Source of the DNA: Pseudomonas sp. LP_7_YM
GTDB lineage: Bacteria; Pseudomonadota; Gammaproteobacteria; Pseudomonadales; Pseudomonadaceae
Assembly: GCF_004364435.1 (NCBI RefSeq)
Contig: NZ_SOCT01000008.1
Span: 113,047-177,046 of the forward strand
DNA length: 64,000 bases
Direction of reading: 5' to 3'
Every line of letters starts with the position of its first letter. Position 1 is the first letter of the stretch. Below the pieces are notes generated by a model. That model worked only from the letters and a program-made list of their open reading frames with translations, was not told the origin of the DNA and ran no database searches. Positions 1-8,795 of this stretch are shown piece by piece. The position numbers and the translations under genes are program-made.

Positions 1-14
1 GGTATGAAATTCGC

Positions 15-1091
15 GTGAAGATCTTAGTTACTGGCGGCGCAGGCTTCATCGGCTCAGCAGTCGTACGGCACATCATTGCCAACACCACCGATTCGGTCGT
101 CAACGTCGACAAGCTGACTTACGCGGGTAACCTCGAGTCGCTGCAGACAGTTGATCAGAGCGATCGCTACGCGTTCGAACACGTCGATATCTGCAACCGC
201 GAAGACCTTGATCGCGTGTTCCGCGAACATCAACCTGACGCTGTTATGCACTTGGCGGCCGAGTCCCATGTTGACCGCTCCATCAGCGGGCCGTCCGAGT
301 TCATTCAGACCAACATCATTGGCACTTACGTGCTGTTGGAAGCTGCGCGCGGCTACTGGTCGTCGCTGGACGAAGCCCGGAAGGGCGCCTTTCGTTTCCA
401 CCACGTTTCGACCGACGAAGTGTACGGCGATCTCCATGGGCCGGAAGATCTCTTCACCGAAACCACCCCGTATCAGCCAAGCTCGCCTTACTCGGCCAGC
501 AAGGCTAGCTCTGACCACCTGGTTCGAGCCTGGGCCCGTACTTACGGCTTGCCGACTCTGGTCACAAACTGCTCGAACAACTACGGACCGTTTCACTTCC
601 CCGAGAAGCTGATCCCGTTGGTCATCCTCAACGCGCTGGAAGGCAAGCCGCTGCCGATCTATGGCAAAGGTGACCAGATCCGCGATTGGCTATTTGTGGA
701 AGACCATGCCCGCGCCCTTTACAAAGTGGTCACCGAAGGCGAAGTAGGCGAGACCTACAACATCGGCGGCCATAATGAGAAGCAGAACATCGAAGTCGTC
801 CGCACCGTTTGTGCGTTGCTCGATGAGATGCGCCCTGATTCGGCCTTCCGTCCTCACGTCGATCTGCTGACCTACGTTCAGGACCGTCCGGGTCACGATC
901 TGCGTTATGCGATTGATGCCAGCAAGATTCAGCGCGAGCTGGGTTGGGTTCCGGAAGAAACCTTCGAATCCGGCATCCGCAAAACGGTGCAGTGGTACCT
1001 CGACAATCCTGAGTGGGTGGCGCACGTCAAAAGCGGCAGCTACCAGCAGTGGATCGACAAGAACTACGCAGCCCGAGAAGACACGCCATGA
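15..1091 (+). CDS. rfbB: dTDP-glucose 4,6-dehydratase
   Basis: Converts dTDP-glucose to dTDP-4-keto-6-deoxyglucose in the cytoplasm, the branch point for rhamnose and for 3-amino sugars. The 358-residue protein is full length for the family. It has the Rossmann NAD motif GGAGFIGS at residues 7-14, the YSASK (YxxxK) catalytic motif near residue 158, and the usual THREE-part layout of an extended SDR enzyme. The start is GTG at 15; bases 13-18 also hold an in-frame TGA for a reading frame coming from upstream (GTGA overlap), so an earlier gene may be translationally coupled, but it lies outside the window. The stop overlaps the next start by ATGA. It probably supplies both the rhamnose branch here and the DegT/WxcM branch at 6.9-9.9 kb. 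Confidence 0.97.
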   Translation: MKILVTGGAGFIGSAVVRHIIANTTDSVVNVDKLTYAGNLESLQTVDQSDRYAFEHVDICNREDLDRVFREHQPDAVMHLAAESHVDRSISGPSEFIQTNIIGTYVLLEAARGYWSSLDEARKGAFRFHHVSTDEVYGDLHGPEDLFTETTPYQPSSPYSASKASSDHLVRAWARTYGLPTLVTNCSNNYGPFHFPEKLIPLVILNALEGKPLPIYGKGDQIRDWLFVEDHARALYKVVTEGEVGETYNIGGHNEKQNIEVVRTVCALLDEMRPDSAFRPHVDLLTYVQDRPGHDLRYAIDASKIQRELGWVPEETFESGIRKTVQWYLDNPEWVAHVKSGSYQQWIDKNYAAREDTP

Positions 1092-1993
1092 AGATCCTTC
1101 TGCTTGGCAAGAACGGCCAGGTCGGTTGGGAATTGCAGCGCGCGTTGAGCGTGTTGGGTGAAGTGACTGCACTGGATCGCCACCCGACTTCTACCGCTTA
1201 CGGCACCCTCGTGGGTGACCTGTCGGACCTCGCCGGTCTGCGCGAAGCCATTCGCAGCGTGTCGCCGCAGGTCATCGTCAATGCTGCTGCTTACACCGCC
1301 GTGGACAAGGCCGAAACCGAACGGGAACTTGCGCATACGATCAACGCGTTGGCCAGCCAGGTGTTGGCCGAAGAGGCGAAACGTCTCGACGCTCTGCTTA
1401 TGCATTACTCGACCGACTACGTGTTCGACGGCAGCGGTGTGACGCCATGGAAAGAAATCGACGCCGTTGCGCCGGTTAACTACTATGGCGCCACCAAGCT
1501 GGAAGGCGAACAGTTGATTGTCGCCTCGGGCTGCAAGCATTTGATATTCCGCACCAGTTGGGTTTATGCGGCGCGAGGCAACAACTTTGCCAAAACCATG
1601 CTGCGGCTGGCGAAAGATCGGGCATCGCTGAACGTGATTTCGGATCAGATCGGCGTGCCGACAGGCGCCGATCTGTTGGCCGACGTCGCCGTTGCCGCAT
1701 TGCAGAAAGCGTTGGTAAACGTTGAGTTGTGCGGCATCTATCATCTGACGCCAACAGGTGAAACGTCATGGCACGCCTACGCGACCTACGTAATTGATTT
1801 CGCTCGCGCCAACGGTGAGATACTCGCGGTCGAGACGATTAATCCAATTGCGACCACCGAGTACCCCACACCAGCCAGCCGTCCCTTGAATTCCCGTCTT
1901 GCAACGGACAAGCTTCGCGACACCTTTTCTCTACACTTGCCGGACTGGCAAAGTGGCATAACCCGCATGCTTATGGAAGCTCTTAACAAATGA
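1088..1993 (+). CDS. rfbD: dTDP-4-dehydrorhamnose reductase
   Basis: Last step of dTDP-L-rhamnose synthesis: NAD(P)H reduction of dTDP-4-keto-L-rhamnose. The 301-residue SDR protein starts MKILLLGKNGQVGWEL, with the family's GxxGQxG nucleotide motif, and carries YYGATKLEGE (YxxxK) and the conserved STDYVFDG segment. I take the ATG at 1088, which overlaps the rfbB stop (ATGA), rather than the longer open frame beginning at 1013. Its own stop overlaps rfbA in the same way, so rfbBDA is a tightly coupled operon. The epimerase rfbC that normally joins this set is 17 kb away on the other strand. Confidence 0.96.
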   Translation: MKILLLGKNGQVGWELQRALSVLGEVTALDRHPTSTAYGTLVGDLSDLAGLREAIRSVSPQVIVNAAAYTAVDKAETERELAHTINALASQVLAEEAKRLDALLMHYSTDYVFDGSGVTPWKEIDAVAPVNYYGATKLEGEQLIVASGCKHLIFRTSWVYAARGNNFAKTMLRLAKDRASLNVISDQIGVPTGADLLADVAVAALQKALVNVELCGIYHLTPTGETSWHAYATYVIDFARANGEILAVETINPIATTEYPTPASRPLNSRLATDKLRDTFSLHLPDWQSGITRMLMEALNK

Positions 1994-2880
1994 ACACGAC
2001 CAATCGTAAAGGAATCATTCTGGCCGGCGGTTCGGGCACGCGTTTGCATCCGCTAACCCTGGGCGTTTCCAAGCAAATGCTTCCAATCTACGACAAGCCA
2101 ATGATCTTCTACCCGTTGTCGGTTCTGATGCTGGCTGGCATGCGTGAGATCCTGATCATCTCGACGCCAGAAGATTTACCCAGCTTCCGCAAATTGCTGG
2201 GTGATGGCAGCCAGTACGGCATCGAACTGACCTACGCCGAACAGCCCAACCCGGATGGCCTGGCCCAAGCTTTCATCATAGGCGAAGAGTTCATTGGTAA
2301 AGACCCTTGCTGCCTGATTCTGGGCGACAACATCTTTTACGGCCAACACTTCTCGGACAACCTGCGCGCTGCAGGCGAGCAGACTGAAGGCGCAACCGTG
2401 TTCGGCTACCACGTAAATGACCCAGAGCGTTTTGGTGTTGTCGAGTTCGACAAAGACGGCCGAGCGCTGAGCATAGAAGAAAAGCCAACCGCGCCGAAAT
2501 CTAGCTATGCGGTGACCGGCTTGTACTTCTACGACAACCAGGTCGTCGAGATCGCCAAAGGCATCAAGCCTTCCGAGCGCGGCGAGCTTGAAATTACCGA
2601 CGTAAACCGTGCATACCTTGAGCAGAAGAGCCTGACCGTGCAGATGCTGGGTCGCGGCTTTGCCTGGCTGGACACCGGTACCCATGAATCGCTGCTGGAA
2701 GCCAGCCATTTCGTGCACACCATCGAACAGCGTCAAGGCTGGAAAGTGGCATGCCTCGAAGAGATCGGTTACGCCAACGGCTGGATCACTAAACAACAGG
2801 TTGCCTCCCAAGCCGAGAAGCTGAAGAAAACCGGTTACGGTCAATACCTGCAGCAAATGCTGGACCACGGCGTCGATTGA
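1990..2880 (+). CDS. rfbA: Glucose-1-phosphate thymidylyltransferase
   Basis: Makes dTDP-glucose from glucose-1-phosphate and dTTP, the entry step for every dTDP-hexose in this locus. The 296-residue protein has the nucleotidyltransferase signature GIILAGGSGTRLHP at its N-terminus, the QMLPIYDKPMIFYP segment, and GDNIFYG for metal and sugar binding. Length is normal. The start overlaps the rfbD stop by 4 bases. Allosteric feedback by dTDP-L-rhamnose is known for the family but cannot be read from the sequence. Confidence 0.97.
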   Translation: MNTTNRKGIILAGGSGTRLHPLTLGVSKQMLPIYDKPMIFYPLSVLMLAGMREILIISTPEDLPSFRKLLGDGSQYGIELTYAEQPNPDGLAQAFIIGEEFIGKDPCCLILGDNIFYGQHFSDNLRAAGEQTEGATVFGYHVNDPERFGVVEFDKDGRALSIEEKPTAPKSSYAVTGLYFYDNQVVEIAKGIKPSERGELEITDVNRAYLEQKSLTVQMLGRGFAWLDTGTHESLLEASHFVHTIEQRQGWKVACLEEIGYANGWITKQQVASQAEKLKKTGYGQYLQQMLDHGVD

Positions 2881-2912
2881 TAAATAACCTTACCAAGCAG
2901 GTTACCAACAGC

Positions 2913-3845
2913 ATGTCTTTTGAGTTACCCGAAGTCGCTGTGCTGTTGGCTGCCTATAACGGCATGCCGTGGATAGAGGAGCAACTGGCCTCTATCCTCG
3001 CGCAGACCAATGTCCACGTCAGCATCTACATCAGCGTCGACCCCTCGACCGATGGCACCGAGAGCTGGTGCGCCAAATACGCGCTGAGCCATCCCAATGT
3101 CACCTTGCTCCCGCCTGTCGGGCCATTCAAAGGAGCCGCGCGCAACTTCTTCCGATTGATACGCGACGTCGACTTCAGTGCGTATCACTTCGTATCCTTC
3201 TCCGACCAAGACGACATCTGGTACCCCGACAAGCTTGAGCGTGCGATTGCAACACTGCGCTCGGACCATATCGATGGTTACTCCAGCAACGTCGTCGCGT
3301 TTTGGCCCAATGGCCGAAGAATGCTTGTCGACAAGGCCCAGCCTCAAGTGCAATGGGATTACCTGTTCGAAGCAGCGGGGCCGGGATGCACGTATGTGCT
3401 CAAGCCTGCGCTGGCATCAGGGTTCAAGCAGCTGATCGTGGATAAGTGGGAAAGGGTGCAGGAGATCGCTTTACATGATTGGTTTTGCTATGCATATGCG
3501 CGCAGCCATGGGTTTAAGTGGTTTATTGATCCGGTACCCGGGATGGATTATCGGCAGCATGCGGATAACCATATTGGTGTGAACTCTGGAATCTCATCCG
3601 GCATTTCAAGACTTCATCGAATAGTCGACGGTTGGTGGTATCAGCAAATAGAGCTGACTCGCTCGTTGGTGTTAAAAGATGTGAAAGGTTTTTTGGATAA
3701 CAGTTCGTTCATACGTTTGAGATGCGGGCAGATCTTTCAAATGTCCCGCGACTGTCGGCGAAAGCGTCGTGATCAGCTCATTTTTCCCGCTCTCTACCTA
3801 ATGGCGAAGCTTTTCGGCTCCAGCCTAAAGAAGCATGCGGTATAA
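2913..3845 (+). CDS. GT2 family glycosyltransferase, likely rhamnosyltransferase
   Basis: Cytoplasmic GT-A glycosyltransferase of about 310 residues. It opens with VAVLLAAYNGMPWIEEQL, has the FSDQDDIWYPDKL motif holding the metal-binding acidic residues, and later MDYRQHADNHIG. The same two motifs occur in the gene at 19749-20777, so the two are paralogues. An open frame extends back to a TTG at 2877 overlapping the rfbA stop, but the ATG at 2913, just before the conserved core, is my choice; the Shine-Dalgarno is weak either way. Position directly after rfbBDA suggests transfer of rhamnose. The exact linkage is unknown. Confidence 0.8.
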   Translation: MSFELPEVAVLLAAYNGMPWIEEQLASILAQTNVHVSIYISVDPSTDGTESWCAKYALSHPNVTLLPPVGPFKGAARNFFRLIRDVDFSAYHFVSFSDQDDIWYPDKLERAIATLRSDHIDGYSSNVVAFWPNGRRMLVDKAQPQVQWDYLFEAAGPGCTYVLKPALASGFKQLIVDKWERVQEIALHDWFCYAYARSHGFKWFIDPVPGMDYRQHADNHIGVNSGISSGISRLHRIVDGWWYQQIELTRSLVLKDVKGFLDNSSFIRLRCGQIFQMSRDCRRKRRDQLIFPALYLMAKLFGSSLKKHAV

Positions 3846-3918
3846 GTTACGTACAGCCATAAGACGCGAAGGCTCTGGAACTGAGCGATTTCAACTACAT
3901 TCAAGATCGGGAAATAGT

Positions 3919-4380
3919 ATGCATAAAACTTTAGCGACTATCAGTGTGCTGGCCATTGGTTTGACGGCTATCGCAGGGTGCGATAGCAAAGTCGAGAATA
4001 AGAACGTCACCCACTATTCTACGGATCTTTGCTCGCTAGATGTCATTGGCGGCAAACCCGATACCACAGTCTATGTTCATCGGGACACAGTGGTTTTTGC
4101 CGGATGGGCAATTGACGCATCAAAGAGGATATCGCCCAAAAAACTGAGACTGCGCTTGACCGGAGCTGCCGGAGTTCCCTTTACGTTTGATGGCCCGACC
4201 ATGACAGACCGACCGGACGTTGTTAAGGCTTATAACAACGATAAGCTCCTCAAGACGGGTTTTAACTTTAGAGCAGATCTTTCGAAGCTTGAACCAGGCG
4301 GCTATGGCATCATATTAGAAATACCAGACGGAAACTCGCTCCTGGTGTGCCAGCCAAAAAAAGTCTTGGTAGTTCAGTAG
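3919..4380 (+). CDS. Small lipoprotein with a GW/RPDVVKA-type domain
   Basis: Predicted 153-residue lipoprotein. The N-terminus MHKTLATISVLAIGLTAIAGC is a lipoprotein signal peptide with the lipobox AIAGC and lipidation at Cys21. The mature part carries VVFAGWAID near residue 60 and RPDVVKAYNNDKLLKTGF near residue 95, followed by PGGYGIILEI. The same GW...RPDVVKA...LL.GF pattern is in the anchored protein at 9909-10535. The ATG at 3919 is chosen over the longer frame from 3835 because it starts the signal peptide. Base composition is more AT-rich than the rfb genes. I recognise no named function; a small beta-sandwich that binds sugar or partners in the envelope is only a guess. Confidence 0.6.
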   Translation: MHKTLATISVLAIGLTAIAGCDSKVENKNVTHYSTDLCSLDVIGGKPDTTVYVHRDTVVFAGWAIDASKRISPKKLRLRLTGAAGVPFTFDGPTMTDRPDVVKAYNNDKLLKTGFNFRADLSKLEPGGYGIILEIPDGNSLLVCQPKKVLVVQ

Positions 4381-4611
4381 TAGATAGGTGGTACCTATAT
4401 TGAGATCGCGTAGGGTATCACCCCGCAATCAAGGTCCTGAGAGCTAAAGCGAGTTCAGCGCGCGCTACATCCCAAAGCGCAGACTGGTGCTGCGGGGATC
4501 AAACAGCAGGCCTTTGGCAGGTATAACGTAAGCGATCCATCGCCTACACATTCAAAGCTGCCATTTGACGCCTGATGCTGGGCTCCCGATATCCTTCAGG
4601 AGCCCGCCGTC

Positions 4612-4792
4612 ATGATGCGCCCCGATGCCAAAGTTGAAAAAGTGTACCTCTACCCGAAACCCGTCGACTTTCGAAAGTCCATCGACGGCTTGGCTGCCTT
4701 GGTCGAACTGGATATCAAGGTGGCGGTGTTTGACCCCGTACTTTTCGTTTTCCTGAATCGCCACCGCAACCGAGTCAAAGTGCTGTATTGGG
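4612..4792 (+). pseudogene. tnpB: IS66 TnpB, 5' fragment
   Basis: The first 60 or so residues match the TnpB (Orf2) accessory protein of IS66 elements: VYLYPKPVDFRKSIDGLAAL near the N-terminus and FLNRHRNRVKVLYW at the break. The frame stays open past 4792 but the residues no longer resemble TnpB, because intron sequence begins with GTGTG at 4793. A complete TnpB is about 115 residues, so roughly half is missing. Confidence 0.8.
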
Positions 4793-5659
4793 GTGTGTCA
4801 CGAACGCTGACGTCAGTCAGCGATGCTGTATCAAAGATGGGAGTAGGTCTCCCGGAGTCTGCTTGCAGGAGCTGGCTTCAAACCACCCGGTGCTGCTGCG
4901 TTCAAAAGGCGTGGTGGCGAGCGACCGTTGGAAAAGGCGCCAATGATGGTGTCAGGTACGTATTGAGAAGATGAGCGAAAGCAAACCGTCCGAAGACGCA
5001 TCGTTAAGTATTCAAATGCTGTCAAAACCGAGGTCGCCCAGTAGCCTCGGGATCAGTCCGGAAGCTACCTGTCTACTGTCCAGATGGCAGCCGGTGTATA
5101 GGCGGCATGAGCTCAATACAGGCTTTGATTCGGAACGTGAGAACCTCGCCTTTGATGCCAAGGGAAATGACAAGCGGCTACCACCGCAAGGAAGAATACC
5201 GATGCAAAGGCCGAGTGGCGGAGCCATTCGTAGTAGTGATGAAATTCTTGTAATGAGAATGGAGCGAAGGGATGGCGTTGCCCAGCTGGCTCATGCCATC
5301 AACCCGCTTTGGTGGGGAGGAGTGGTATGAGTACAGCAAAGTCGTACAGCATTTCCAAACTGACAGTTTGGGAGGCTTACCAGCGTGTGAAAGCCAATCG
5401 AGGAGCCGCTGGGATAGACGAACAATCTATTGCCCAGTTCGAGCAGAAGCTGCAATGGAACCTCTACAAGCTGTGGAATCGGATGTCATCAGGTTCCTAC
5501 TTACCGCCGCCGGTTCGGCAGGTAGAGATTCCGAAGCAATCAGGAGGCAAACGCAAGCTGGGTATTCCTACTGTGGCTGATCGGGTGGCTCAGACTGTTG
5601 TTAAGCTGCTTATAGAGCCGCGACTAGACTGTCTTTTTCATTCGGATTCCTATGGATAC
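4793..5659 (+). mobile_element. Group II intron, 5' fragment
   Basis: Starts with the group II 5' consensus GTGTG directly after the TnpB codons for YW, then about 530 bases of non-coding sequence as expected for the intron's domain I-III ribozyme region, then an intron-encoded reverse transcriptase ORF that stops after its early RT motifs. Domains V and VI and the rest of the ORF are absent. The fragment therefore cannot splice or retrohome. Confidence 0.75.
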
Positions 5660-5665
5660 CGATGA
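5327..5665 (+). pseudogene. ltrA: Group II intron reverse transcriptase/maturase, N-terminal fragment
   Basis: About 112 residues remain of a protein normally above 400. ANRGAAGIDEQSI (RT-0 region), SYLPPPVRQVEIPK and GGKRKLGIPTVADRVAQ (RT-1) and HSDSYGYR (start of RT-2) are all characteristic of bacterial group II intron maturases. The ATG at 5327 has a good Shine-Dalgarno, GGAGGAG. The catalytic YADD box, X and endonuclease domains are missing because the frame runs into tnpC sequence near 5660 and stops at 5663-5665. Confidence 0.85.
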
Positions 5666-6287
5666 CTGGAAAGGTAAGTTGGTCTGTGACGATTTTGGTG
5701 GCTACAAGGCCAGCTTTGAACTCGGCGTGACCGAAGTCGGCTGCATGGCTCATGCACGGCGCAAGTTCTTCGAGCTGCACGCTACGAATAAAAGCACGCT
5801 TGCCGAGCAAGCCCTGCGCTACATCCAGTTGCTGTATGAAATCGAAAGTGAAGTTCGCGACCTGGAACCAGACTTACGACGCCGAATACGGCAAGAAAAA
5901 GCCGTCCCGGTAATGGATATGCTGCATGTCTGGATGATCGTCCAGCGTGCCCTCGTGCCTGAAGGTTCGGCCATCAGTAAAGCTCTCGATTACAGCCTGA
6001 AACGCTGGGCAGCGCTGTCGCGCTACCTCGATGACGGGGCTGTACCCATAGACAACAACTGGGCAGAGAACCAGATCCGACCATGGGCTCTTGGACGTAA
6101 GAACTGGCTCTTTGCAGGGTCGTTGCGCAGCGGCAAACGGGCGGCAGCGATCATGAGTTTGATCCAGTCTGCGTGCCTGAATGGCCATGATCCGTATGCG
6201 TATCTGAAGGATGTTCTCACGCGGCTGCCGACTCAGCGGGCGAGTGAAATCGACCAACTGCTGCCGCATAACTGGCAACCGTTTTAA
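5660..6287 (+). pseudogene. tnpC: IS66 transposase TnpC, C-terminal fragment
   Basis: About 208 residues of the C-terminal half of an IS66 DDE transposase (about 510 residues when complete). Visible parts are DWKGKLVCDDFGGYKASF with one catalytic aspartate, CMAHARRKFFE, NNWAENQIRPWALGRKNW with the catalytic glutamate, and the IS66 C-terminal domain ending LPHNWQPF. The N-terminal half is missing; sequence before 5660 belongs to the intron. The ATG at 5652 is created by the junction and is not a genuine start. Confidence 0.85.
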
Positions 6288-6499
6288 TCACGCAAGGCGT
6301 GATGCCCGGACGCTTACCAAGCAAGCGCTGGATACATAACTTCATAACAGGTGTACCGGGCTTTTTTGCGACGTTAATTACTGTCGATCACGGTGCTGGG
6401 CAATCGGCTCTCGCTCATTTAAGCCAGTTGCAGTGAGCTCTCTAAAACACATGCTGTCCGCTACGCAGAAGGGCATGTGCCTCAGATATGTCGTTTTTT

Positions 6500-6907
6500 T
6501 CAATCTGCAATATTTTTTGCTTTATCTGAAAAGGCAATTTTCGAAAAAATATAAGTAATGGGAAATGTGATCACAACGGCGGCAATTGGCGCGAGCCTTT
6601 CATCGAGATCGAATTTCTCCACCCAAAACCAAAGTATCAGCATGCTTAGACCATACTGTATTCCGTAAATCAGCGGTAAAAGCAGGGCCGATTGCAAGCC
6701 GCGATGACTTTTGAATACAAAAAACCTGTTTAAAATATAAGCAAGCAATATGCCTATTGCATAGGATATGGTGTAGCTGGCCGTATAAGGTATGACCAAT
6801 AGCAGTAATAAATAGATGCCATAAGTAAGGACGGTATTGAAACCGCCCGAAACTAAGAATCGGGCAAAGTCCAATTTCATAAGCTTAGATAGAGCCAGAT
6901 TGAGCAT
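6500..6907 (-). CDS. gtrA: GtrA-like polyprenyl-sugar flippase
   Basis: A 135-residue membrane protein with four hydrophobic segments, typical of the GtrA family (PF04138). It begins with FARFLVSGGFNTVLTYGIY and has YILNRFFVFKS in the middle, both family hallmarks. Family members flip an undecaprenyl-phosphate-linked monosaccharide across the inner membrane. It lies 4 bases after the WxcM-like gene and close to a GtrB-like transferase, so it is the last gene of the minus-strand operon. It is clearly AT-richer than the core genes, suggesting transfer. The 182 bases between it and the IS element show nothing notable. Confidence 0.88.
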   Translation of the reverse strand: MLNLALSKLMKLDFARFLVSGGFNTVLTYGIYLLLLLVIPYTASYTISYAIGILLAYILNRFFVFKSHRGLQSALLLPLIYGIQYGLSMLILWFWVEKFDLDERLAPIAAVVITFPITYIFSKIAFSDKAKNIAD

Positions 6908-6911
6908 CTGG

Positions 6912-7862
6912 CTAGCTACTTCTTTGAATCAGTGACTTGAATTCATCGTAATTCCGAATGTAGTCATCCGCATCATAGTAGTGGGATGCGAAGACCATTA
7001 GCACGGCGTCAGCAGAGTAGCGGTACTGGATGCCCCATGTCATAGGTGGTAAGTGAATACCGACGTTCGGCTTGTCTAGCACGAACTCTTCTCGATTTAC
7101 CCCATCGTCTGCTACGACGTGAACGGAACCTTTGACCGCGACCAGGAACTGATGGCAACGGCGATGTGCATGCTCCCCGCGGGTTTCAGCGGTAGGTACG
7201 TCATAGACCAGAAAGTAGCGCTCTGTCCTGAACGGCACGGAGCGCTCGAACTCTCCCGCTGACAAACTCCCGCGTATGTCTGCAACTTCGTTCATTGTGT
7301 GCAGCGTGACGCCTTTCACGGATGTTTGAAGTGAACCGGGTTTATCTGCCTGCTGCATGCCTTCAACACTGGCGGTAACCGGCTTGGCGTCAACATACCC
7401 GATGATCTTGGCGGGATTGCCAACCACGATTGCATTAGGCGGCACTGAACGGGTGACAACGGCGCCGGCGCCAACCATCGCGTTTATGCCGATGGTAATA
7501 CCGGGCAGAATAGTGCAGTTAGCGCCCAGTGAAGCACCACGCCTGATGATCGTGCGAGCGAATGTCTCTGGATAGACCTTGCTGCGAGGAAAGAGGTCAT
7601 TAGTGAAGGTCGCGTTAGGGCCAATAAAGACGTCGTCCTCGATGGTGATGCCATCCCAGACTTGCACGCCGCACTTCAACGTAACTCGGTCGCCGATAAC
7701 CACGTCGTTTTCGATGAAAACGTTATCGCAGACGTTGCACTCGCTGCCCAGTGTGGCGCCAGGCAATATGTGAGCAAACGCCCACACCCGGCTCTCCTTG
7801 CCAATTGTTTCCGATTCGCACAGCGCGTGGCTATGGACGAAGAAATCCCTAGTAGTGCTCAT
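6912..7862 (-). CDS. WxcM-like fusion: acyltransferase plus sugar 3,4-ketoisomerase
   Basis: Bifunctional enzyme of 316 residues. Residues about 1-155 form a left-handed beta-helix acyltransferase with hexapeptide repeats (for example IGDRVTLKCGVQVWDG and LPGITIGINAMVGAGAVV). Residues about 180-315 form a cupin of the FdtA/QdtA/WxcM type with RGEHAHRRCHQFL holding the active-site histidines. Known relatives isomerise dTDP-4-keto-6-deoxyglucose to the 3-keto sugar and acetylate the later 3-amino sugar. With the DegT aminotransferase next door the predicted product is dTDP-Fuc3NAc or dTDP-Qui3NAc; which one cannot be decided by eye. The ATG at 7862 is preferred to the longer frame because it matches the family N-terminus; it overlaps the previous gene by 14 bases. 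Confidence 0.88.
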   Translation of the reverse strand: MSTTRDFFVHSHALCESETIGKESRVWAFAHILPGATLGSECNVCDNVFIENDVVIGDRVTLKCGVQVWDGITIEDDVFIGPNATFTNDLFPRSKVYPETFARTIIRRGASLGANCTILPGITIGINAMVGAGAVVTRSVPPNAIVVGNPAKIIGYVDAKPVTASVEGMQQADKPGSLQTSVKGVTLHTMNEVADIRGSLSAGEFERSVPFRTERYFLVYDVPTAETRGEHAHRRCHQFLVAVKGSVHVVADDGVNREEFVLDKPNVGIHLPPMTWGIQYRYSADAVLMVFASHYYDADDYIRNYDEFKSLIQRSS

Positions 7863-8793
7863 GCCTGTCTCCAAAATCTTCAACCCGCATTGGAATCGCC
7901 AATGGCCGGTTCTTTGTATTCTCGTAAGTGCGCCACGCATAAGAGCCAACGATACCGAGTCCCAAGAGATTCAGGCAGCCCAAAAAGGTGATCGCGAGCA
8001 TTATCATCGCGTATCCAGGCACCTCAATCATGCCATCTAGCTTGGCAATCAAGGTGAAAACGCCAAATAGCGCCGCCAACGCAGATCCGAAGGCTCCTAC
8101 GCGGGTTAGCAGTCTGATGGGCAAATCAGTGAATGAAAAGACACTGTCCATCAGGTAATTGACTTTCTTGCGTAATGTCCAGGCCGACTTACCGTGGACT
8201 CGCTCTTGGCGAGTATAAGTGACAACCTCGCGGCGATACCCTAACCAGAAAATCTGCGCAATCAAAGAACTGTGACGTTCATCCAGAGTGAGCAATGTGT
8301 CTCTGAATGCCTTGTTGCACGCAAACATGTCAACGCCGCCAGGCGGAATCTCAGGTATTACGTAACGGCGATAAAGGCCCCAGAAAATCCTCGATGCCGT
8401 ACGCGTTGCCCATGGATCCTGACGGCCCTCACGTACTCCAACCACAACGTCGATATCCTGACGCATCAGAACACGGTTCATTTTCAGAACCAGCTCTGGA
8501 GGTTCTTGCAAATCCGCAGCCATCACCGCAAATCGATCGCCACTGCCATTCTGCAGTCCGGTGCGTATTGCCATGAACGAGCCGAAGTTGCGAGATAGCA
8601 AAATGAGCTTGGAGCGGAATGGCTGCAGCGGCAGTTCTGCCCTAAGAATCTCGTAGCAGCGGTCGGGGCTGCCGTCGACGACGAACACGACTTCCAGATC
8701 ATTGTGCAGCTGCACGTTGAGAGCCGACACCGCAAGCAGCAGATCCGGCAAGTTGCTCTCGTTGCGGTAGACCGGGATGACCAGCGTCAGCAA
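7849..8793 (-). CDS. gtrB: GtrB-like bactoprenol-phosphate glycosyltransferase
   Basis: GT2 (DPM1/GtrB type) enzyme of 314 residues. The catalytic domain has LVIPVYRNESNLPDLL, VVFVVDGSPD, LSRNFGSF and MAADLQEPPE. Two C-terminal membrane helices follow (residues about 230-290). Family members load a sugar from a nucleotide donor onto undecaprenyl phosphate at the cytoplasmic face. The start is TTG at 8793, supported by AAGGAG spaced correctly upstream; there are only 2 bases between the upstream stop and this start. Neighbours making a dTDP-3-acylamino sugar suggest that as the donor, in place of the glucose used by phage GtrB. Confidence 0.9.
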   Translation of the reverse strand: MLTLVIPVYRNESNLPDLLLAVSALNVQLHNDLEVVFVVDGSPDRCYEILRAELPLQPFRSKLILLSRNFGSFMAIRTGLQNGSGDRFAVMAADLQEPPELVLKMNRVLMRQDIDVVVGVREGRQDPWATRTASRIFWGLYRRYVIPEIPPGGVDMFACNKAFRDTLLTLDERHSSLIAQIFWLGYRREVVTYTRQERVHGKSAWTLRKKVNYLMDSVFSFTDLPIRLLTRVGAFGSALAALFGVFTLIAKLDGMIEVPGYAMIMLAITFLGCLNLLGLGIVGSYAWRTYENTKNRPLAIPMRVEDFGDRHEHY

Positions 8794-8795
8794 AA

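Larger units (their letters stand above)
4528..6317 (+). mobile_element. Degenerate IS66-family element split by a group II intron remnant
   Basis: Ends are marked by inverted GTAAGCG at 4528-4534 and CGCTTAC at 6311-6317, the usual outer bases of IS66-family terminal repeats. Inside are the start of tnpB, a 5' piece of a group II intron, and the C-terminal part of tnpC. The rest of tnpB and the N-terminal part of tnpC are gone, so the element cannot move by itself. The eight bases outside each end (4520-4527 and 6318-6325) do not match, so no target-site duplication survives. No tnpA is visible between the left end and tnpB. The 147 bases before it (4381-4527) hold nothing I recognise. Confidence 0.8.

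Noticed and set aside
4381..4527. Possible coding relics on the minus strand before the IS element
   Set aside because: Short protein-like stretches in two frames with a stop between, but no family could be named.
4520..6325. Target-site duplication around the IS66 element
   Set aside because: The eight bases on the two sides differ, so none could be claimed.
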